A stretch of 64,000 nucleotides of DNA. It comes from Himantopus leucocephalus. Its lineage: Eukaryota; Chordata; Aves; Charadriiformes; Recurvirostridae. Each line of letters opens with the position of its first letter. The first letter of the stretch is position 1. The translations under genes were made by a program, and so were the position numbers. The stretch spans positions 4,081,576 to 4,145,575 of the forward strand of contig RSEF01000021.1 in assembly GCA_003993805.1 (NCBI GenBank). The letters are read 5' to 3'. Under the pieces are notes generated by a model. That model had not been told where the DNA came from, searched no databases, and saw only the letters and a program-made list of their open reading frames with translations. Below are positions 51,201 through 60,200 of the stretch, in pieces.

Positions 51201-54200
51201 GCAAAGCAAGTAAAAGTCCTGCTTCACTTTATTTCCAAAACGACTGCAATAAGTACTTTTTAATTAAACAGTCTGCTACCAGCACTTCGAAGTTCCTTAA
51301 ACAAATGCACCACGAGAGAGATGAAGCCAACTGTAGACTGTATGGCAGTAATCAACTGGCAACTACATGCTTCACGTTAACCAGGAAAAAGATCAAGGTG
51401 TCATGAGACACGTTAGTCTGCCAAAGCAATAGAGTTTTAATTTATTTATTAAGGTCTGAAAACATCTGTAAAGGTATGTGTTCTGTGGAGACAGTTACCA
51501 TGATTTACAGAATCACTCTATTTCACAATACAGATCCTAGATTTAAAAAGAAAAACCACCCACAACCTTTTCATGGAACTTTCAGTTTCCTGCAATTGGA
51601 ATGATCAATATCCATAAGAAATATTAAAGAATACAGATAATAAAGAAATTAAGGAAGTCTTTCTTCTACAAGACTGGATTTTATTAAGCATGTAGTAAAC
51701 ATTAGGAATGAGATGGAAAATGTCTGAGGAGGTTCATCTCTCTGCTTCCTCATTCCTAGAATTACAGACTATAAAAATAAACCTGTCATGTGGATTTCTA
51801 TTCTGAGAAGTGGGTTTTCAGTTGCCGAGACAAGAATGATAACAATTTTGCAGTTTCTGTAAGCTAGTTGGTTTCTGTATTCTTCTGAGACTGAATTGTT
51901 GATCACTAATGAGAAGTGAGATTCTCTGCTGCTTTTGATATAATGGTGTCAGTTCGTTATTTTTAGTCATTTTTTGTGAGGCAGCATACAAGGAAATATA
52001 AACATTACTACTAGAATGATGAACTACTTAATTTATTGAGTAACTTTGCAAACTGAATCCCACAGTTCAGTGCAGGAAGCTCTACAAACAGATAATGCTT
52101 AGCCTGGGAAACTGCACCCCTGGTTTTCGAAAACAGCCACCTCACCTGTGGAAGTACCACTCAGTCTTGGCTCAGCCCCCTGCTGCTCCCCCTGGCCTGC
52201 ACTGTAGGTCATTTCTTCACTATGGTCAGGACAAGTTTGTTCCTTCTTTTCAACTACAGATGTCACAGGACTAGTGTTGACTTTCTTTTCAGGGACACAG
52301 TCACTGAAACGTCGAGTAACCTATTAGAAAACACAGAAAAAACATTTTCTACTGTGACTGTTCATCTAGTTTGCACCATCTCCAATTTTATCAAGCAGTT
52401 GCAAATCAGACTTGTGTTTTCTTGCAACTCTTTCACATTATAAATGGAGAAATGTGTTGCACTTTCTAAAAACTGCACATTCTACTAGACCTTTATCAAT
52501 GAGCAGATTTAATTTTTCCTGGCTGCCCAAAACAGGTAAACAATATAATGGGAGCAATACAGTGTTATTTTACAATTAACAGAACTAACGTTTTTCTAGT
52601 GGAAACGCAGAAAACCAAGTCTGCTAAAACTAGGCTTCTGTTTATTACACACCTACAAAAGGTAGAATACAGAAGGAAAACTATGGATACAGACTGTGTT
52701 ATTTCACAAATTCTTTATTTGAACCACGCTTTTAACGTAAGGATAGTATGAAACCCATGGCAAACAGCTCAGCACTTTCACTGTACACACTATTTAATGT
52801 GGTGTTTCAAGAGAGAGGTCATCCCTTTTCAGAGAACTTAAAACTGGGTTAGATTATCAAGTAGAGAATGTTGAAAACCATCTGAGCCAATTGCTCTTCA
52901 ACAATCAACGAAATTAAAGACTGCACCGATGGAACAAAGATGAAGTATCTGCACAGTGTTTACAAGAACACAGAGGCACTTCAGTGCAAAGATATATAAC
53001 CTAGTAGTGACAGTGTCTCTGGTCAAGGACCTGGGCAATCTATCTATTTATGGGTACTACCTATGCAGCACCTGAGGAAAAAGGACCATTTATGTTAATG
53101 ATATTCATCAACACAGGAATTACAAAGCACAAGTTCCTACCACAGTGGGTTGTTGGTTGTGGTTGGTTTTGTTTTTTTAAAATCTGAAGACTTCCCCACT
53201 TTAAGAATAAAATCCACAACTTATTTAGAAAAGAAGCAAGTACGTCTTCAAACTTAAGCTCTTCAGTCTTCTCAAAAATCTGCCCCACAGTGCTGACATG
53301 CAAAGATGACTGTATGTATGTTTCCTTGTAAGTGATTTTCACTTAAAGTTTCTACTACATGGAGGCGTACAGCTGTTAAAGATTCCTCAGTTTTCTGTCA
53401 ACTTTGGAATTGGCACACTGTAGGAGCAATCAATATCAGGTCTAACACCACACATTTTGTCAGCTCCGCACCAAGTGTCTGAGTTTTGGTATGTTTCTTC
53501 AACAGTCTCTGCTTCATTCCCACCCAGGACATTCCAGAGGACACAGTATTACAGTCATTTGCATTCATTCCACTATTGATTTAAAAGATCTTCCTTCAAT
53601 TCTTTTAACACGGGTTATTACTATAGTTTTCAGGCAACAGCCCTCAATGTAATTCTCAGTTCGACTAAGATGACATCTTCCCTTGTAACAACAGCTTGTC
53701 CATAACTGTGACTATCCTTATTTGATAGAAAGTTTGAACAGCTCTGACATTTTAAAGGAAGATCACAGGCTACTGCTTCCAATTCTCATTACTTCTTTGC
53801 TAGTTTTGCAACAGTTTGCATTTTTCTGAAGCCCAGGAACTGGGATTTTAAGTTACTCTGTCAGAATCTCCTCTTTTTTTTCCCCTAATTTTCATGGATG
53901 TGGAGAAAATGGGAATTATGACATAAATGACTAAAATGTTAAAAAATATTGTCATTGGTTTCTCCCTTTTCCCCCAAATAACTGTTCTAAAATTTGTCTT
54001 GTGATATTTGGGGGTCTAACAGATTATACTAAGATATTCCAACCCAAACATAAACAAACTACTAAAGGCTGGACCAGATGATCTTCCAAAGTCCCTTCCA
54101 ACCTGAGCTGTTCTAAGATTCTGTATGATTCTACCACACTTTGCCCAGCAGAACGTTTCTATCAATTTAGGGAAATGCTTTTGAACCTACCATTCTTCCA

Positions 54201-57200
54201 GGAGAAGATTTTGCTGTTGCTCTGCATGTACTACTGTCACCTGCTGACGTCTGAACTTTAAATCTTGTTCCCAAAGCTCCACTATTTGTCAGGCTGATGG
54301 TCCGTGAAATTGTCTCTCCCACCACATGGCTGCCAAAGTCAATGAGCTCTTTATCTAGTGCCAGCTGTGAGAACATAAACCATTAATTACTACTGTCCTA
54401 GATAGTCAGTAATGTCAACTGAATGAGCAAACACCTTTTCAAGAACAGGACTTTAATGTTCTTATTATCATTTCAAAGACAGTATCAAATAACAACATGA
54501 ACAGTGGGTATCCTTCTGCCTTTTTGTAGAAGCCAACTCATTAAAACAATGTCTTGTTAAACTGAGCCAATTCCCTTTCAGTCCACTCTGTGACAATGAA
54601 AAAAAAACGGTTAAATTCTGTTGATAGTAGCAGCTTGCGTAGGTCCACAGGTAGTTACTCTGGAAGTAGGCAATATTTACACACTGATTCAACATTGTTG
54701 TTCTCGTATTACAGTAAAATGGTTTTACTAGCATCAAGCTGAAAAGCAAGCTGCATTTAACATCATAGTCACTACATATCAGTCTATAACACATCCTGTC
54801 TTGTTCCTTTGAGCTATCATGGTTCACAATCCGTTTAAGAAGGAATACACTACTTTATATAGAATTTTTAATGACTTTGTAACTGGGTACCTGTAACAAA
54901 AGGCTTGTAATTCAAGTTCAAGCATCAAAAAGACAAAGACAACTTGGTTGCTTGCTAGTATCCTGCTTCAGCTGAACTCTTCCCACTTGCACAACATAAA
55001 GAAAGAACAGGAGTTCCTGCATGTAATTAGCGCACAAAGATGGTATGAATTCTCTAGGTGAAGACAACTACTCCTCTGATCAGAGTCATGTGCTGACTTT
55101 CTACTGCATTGTGCATTCTCATCTTCAAGGTCTTTTAACTGAAAACCACCGAAGAGTCCTATACATGTAGTCAGGTTTAAATATGCAATATTGATATGGT
55201 ATCATTCTAGCTTCCTACAAGTGCTTAAAATTAAGCACATCCTTAAATACTTTGCTAGATTGCTAATATAAAAATTACAGTGCAGTATCTTTCATTTACA
55301 TGCAATTTTATTAATCCAATTTACTGGAACGTAGCATCACAAACTCTAGGAAGACATTCATATGTCTAAAGCTTTTTAAAAAAAATATTTTTTAATGTTT
55401 ATTATTAAGTATGCTCCAAACTTTGCATTTACCAGTCTTATTCCAATACTGAATGTCTCCTTGCATAATCTTTTTCCTCTAGCATTGTATATTCTCATCT
55501 GTAATTTCTTTTGGCCTGTAAAGCCAAAGCTGCTCTTAGCTGTGAAGGAAGTAATTAAATAAAAAAAAGTTGTTGCTTTTATAAAATACTTTCTCCACGT
55601 TAGCTCATAGGAAGTTAAGGTATCTAAAAAAGGTTAGTGCTATCTGTGGTTTCATATCTTAACAATACGAAAATTATGTTCTTTGTTTAAAATTCGGTAT
55701 TGAATTCTCAAAAGATTCTGAGATGCTGGAAGAAAGGAGAGATTATATGCTTTTTTGTAAGTGCCAGAAGAGATAGAAAGATACTGTGGTATTTTGATTT
55801 TTGTCTACATAGAAAATGAAATTTAAGATTAAACTACTAGATGTCAGGGATGGAATTTCCAAAAATTACAAGGAGAAAAAGATAGCTCATTTCCAGCCAC
55901 CATTTCTCTTACCGCGATTCACCGTGTAACATTGCATCATCAATTTCTAAACAGAACTACTTCAGTTAATTCCACTCTGAAGTTAAAAGTTACAATTCAT
56001 GGTTAAGTCAGTTTTGTATAAATCTTTGTGTAATCTGGGAATCTAAGGAATGAATTACTTTCTGGAAAAAGACTCTCCATTTAAAAGGAAAAGAAGAAAT
56101 ATAAATACTTCTTGCTAAATATTTCAATAGTGGTTAGCTATCTCACATTTTCTATAACTGTTGTTATACTGACACCGAATAAACTTTAAAAAGTCACTTA
56201 CAACGCATCTCTTGGCTGTACATTTCAATGGAACTGAAAAAGAACCTGTCTGTGCCATAAACATGACTTCTCCTTCCAGCGTTTCATTTATCTAGGAAAA
56301 AAAATATAAAATAAACCCAATCAAGTAACTTGCAAAGATTTAGCATATGTAGTCTGATGAAAAATACTTTCACTTATTTTCTGAGTAACATATTAAAATG
56401 TATCTCTACAGATTCTACATTTCCACTTTAAAACAGTCATTGGTAACTGCCTGGCTAACTTGAGCTAGGCAATATTATACATCTTTTTGTTTGGAGCAAG
56501 TTTCAAAACATACTCCAAGAATACTCAGGGACAGGCATTTTCCTAAAGTGTGCCCTGAGAATATGCATGATTGCAATTTAAGAGCTTCAACATGCACACA
56601 GTTGTCCAAGTACAACAGGGTCTTTTCTAGAAAAATAGTTTGTTTCCTTGTTAATAGTTAAGAAATTAAATTAATGTTGGCTTTAATCAGACTATTGGAT
56701 TATACTAGGACTGTGTAATTTAGCAGTGGGGTGCACTTACCATTGGCTTAAAAGTTACCACTATTTCACAGGACATTCCAGCAGACATTTTGCCAGGTGG
56801 GTCAAAGCTATGGAGATAATTAACATAGAACTCCAAATTAAAGCTATGTATGAAACATCCAGCTCCTATTCTGGTAACAATGGCAGATTTTTTTTTATTT
56901 TTTTTCCCCTCACTTGGATTAATTACTTAGAAAAGTCAGAATGAGTGACAGATTAATGAAAAGCTACAGAACCCTGCTGCAATTGTAAAACTACAAAGGC
57001 TGATTCTTTATTGAGGTTTTACTCAGGAAGTCTTAAAGTGCTTTTAAATGGCAAGAATTATTGCCTTCATGCTACAGACAAAGAGGCTGTAGCCAAGAGG
57101 TGAAGCTGAGGCTCAATAATATCATCAAGACCAGGGTGGACCAATCACCTATTCTAACAACTGAGAAGCAGCCTTCTCCCACTCCCACTCCGCATGTTGC

Positions 57201-60200
57201 TCTGTAACATCTCCCCTGTCCAACCAGGAAACAAAGAGGGGGCGGGGAAAAAAAAAAAGGTAGCTGCAAATGATTAGAGAGCGTGCTACTTTGCTTGCTG
57301 CAAACTGTATCAAAATTATCTTGAATAGAAACTGCCACTTATTTCAATGCCTCATTTCATGGTCTCTGAGATGCAAGCAAAATGCCCATCAGAAGACAAG
57401 AAATCTCACAGCTGCACTCTGAATGACATTACTAAGGCACTACTGGAGATCTATTCTGCCCATCAGAAACAGAAAGGAAGCTGGACAAAACAGACAACTA
57501 AGTGTTGCTAGCCGCAGCAATACCTAAGCACACTGAAACACAAAACATATGTGCTAATCACAATTTATCAAAACAAAACTAAAACGAAACAAAAGCAAGA
57601 TGAAACATTTTCAAACAGAAAAGGGAAACTGTTCGGCATTCAGGAGCTTAAAATGTGAACAGGGAACTAAGCATCTGCATACTGACCTTCAGAACAGATC
57701 ACTAGCAGTTTCTACCAAGAAAGACTTTAAGGAGTAGCTCCTTCTATTTCAGATGTTACCTTGATAAACTATTTATGATTTAGAGCCTAAACTGCTAAAC
57801 ACACAAACCACCATGGTAAGAACAGACTCCCATTGCATGGAGATGTAATAATGCTCCTTATAACCATTAGAATGTCGCTTTTCGTTAGCGAATATAGTGT
57901 CTGTCACTGATAATCCTTCTCAAGCATTATGTCTATAACTGCCTGTGCAAGTGATTTAGAGGACAGCTGACACCACGAGAGCTTAGATGTACTGGCTATT
58001 TCCAACATACTTAGTAAAACTATTTTCTAACAATTTATGTGTGGTTCTACTTGAGAAGAGATAAGCATTATACAGTGTAAGATCAGTATCTACAAATCTG
58101 ATCTGTGCTGTTCAAATTATTAATAATATGACATTGGATAATAAGATCTATAGATTATTTTTGCCAGCTATCTATCTATGGGCAACCAATTTATTTGAAA
58201 TAACAGGAATTCATTCAGACACCAAAAAAATCATTGACTCGTTCTATTCACAATATTTGATGTTTATTTTGTATTTGGAGAGTACTTCAAAAGGCAGTTA
58301 TATCAAGAAAAGACTTAGGCCTTTCAGAAAGGGTTGTTTCATTTTTGGTCACAAATCAAAAGGTGCTGATTTAAAATCTGTAACTGTCCAACATACTAAA
58401 TGAGAAAAAAAAAATATGTGAATCTTTGACAGCAGGACCCTGATTTTGCCAGAAGATTAGTAGCTTCAGACTTTGTAATAGAAATTAAATGTGTATTGCA
58501 TGTGGGTCAAAATTAAATCCATATAAATGATCTCAAAACAAGCAAAACACTACATTAATCTTCAGCTGAGCACCAGAGCAAGTTTAAAAGCTTAAGTGCT
58601 CTGCTGTATTGTGGTCAGTTATGCATCTCCATTAGTCTGTGACTAAAGTGCTAAACAACTTCACCAAGATCTTCTACAGCAGCTGGATTCAGACTTTATA
58701 GCCCTCAAGTGATGACATTCAGTCAGGAACTGCAGTACATTCCCATTCCAATGCACTCTTGGAGGGACTAAGTGGGCAAGCAATGGCTTAACCAGGCACC
58801 ATAATTTTTCTTCTCAAGCTAGCTAGACATTCCGAGGGCAATCTATCACTACGAAGCACAGAGGGTATGAGCTGTGAAACTCTCACTGTGGTAATACAAC
58901 TCATTCACTTCACAGGGGCACGATCACACAGTCACAGAAGTGGTTTCTTCAGGTCAGTCAGCCATAAGAGTTGAAACCTTCACTTTCTATATAAGCCAAA
59001 GGAATTCACTCTGATGTCTCCTATTTGTCAATAAGCTTCACTTACACACAAACAAGAGCATTAGCATTTCTTCACTTTTAGGCTACACTACAATCAATGT
59101 TTTGTTTGTTTCAGAGTTCCAAGTAAATATATTATTTTCTTGACTTCATTTTTTAGATTAAGACAAATTGAAAAGCAGTATTTTATCATTTTAAAGGCTT
59201 AAAATCTCCAGGGAAAGCTAGTGTCTGCATTACTCTTAAAAAGAAAGATTTTGGGGATATTTCTATTTGTTCATTTATAAACAGTCAAATAAAATTATCA
59301 ATATAGTTAAACCAAGATTAATTAGCATCACACAAGAATGGAATATAATAATTTAGGTGTATTTATTACTAAGTTCGCTACAGAATTTGTTTACATCTCC
59401 TGTTGTGGTACAAAGGTAAAACAAGCAACAAGTCTACAGCTAATTTTACTTACTGAATACTGATGAAGTCCTTGAGCCATTCACTGATTCCCACTAGTCT
59501 GCAGAAATTAACACTGTAGGATGCATTTATCAAAACTATCTTCTTTTTGTAGATTTGACCAACATCAAAATCCTTGGAACACCAAACATATCAGGCGGTG
59601 TGAATTACAGGAAGGAGGATTTACACATGTAATGACAAAACCAACTACTTTTACCATAGTTGTGCTCACAGTCCCTACTGGGATCACAGGTCTGCGTGCA
59701 AAATACCGTATAAACCCACAAATCACTGCCTTGCTCCAAACAAACTCTTTTAAAACATACAGCCCATAAAGCCAGGAACTCCTGCGTCATGGATGGGGCA
59801 ACATTATCTGGGTTTGCACACAGCTAATGCACCGAGCTGCTCTGCCTTTTCCTGCAGTGAATGTCAAAGACATTATATCGCATATGTGGTCTAACAGAGT
59901 TGTTAACAATTTAGACTGTGTGTGGCAAAGACAATACAGATTCTTTGCACAGAGCTAGGTGCTGCTGTCTTCCAGTGGAGGTCTGCTGTTTCCGTGCAAG
60001 GCACAGGCTCGCAGCTCCCAACAGAAGCAGAATGCCATGCACGCTGTATACCTGGGCACATCCATTAACACACAGACAAGAAGCGTCCCGCAGGCGTACC
60101 GGCAGCATGTTTCTCTGACACAGTGAGAAGACTTGTCTGATGCACCACATGAGCACCATTTCAAGTACAGAGAAGAACTAGGCAGCATTATACTTTCTCA

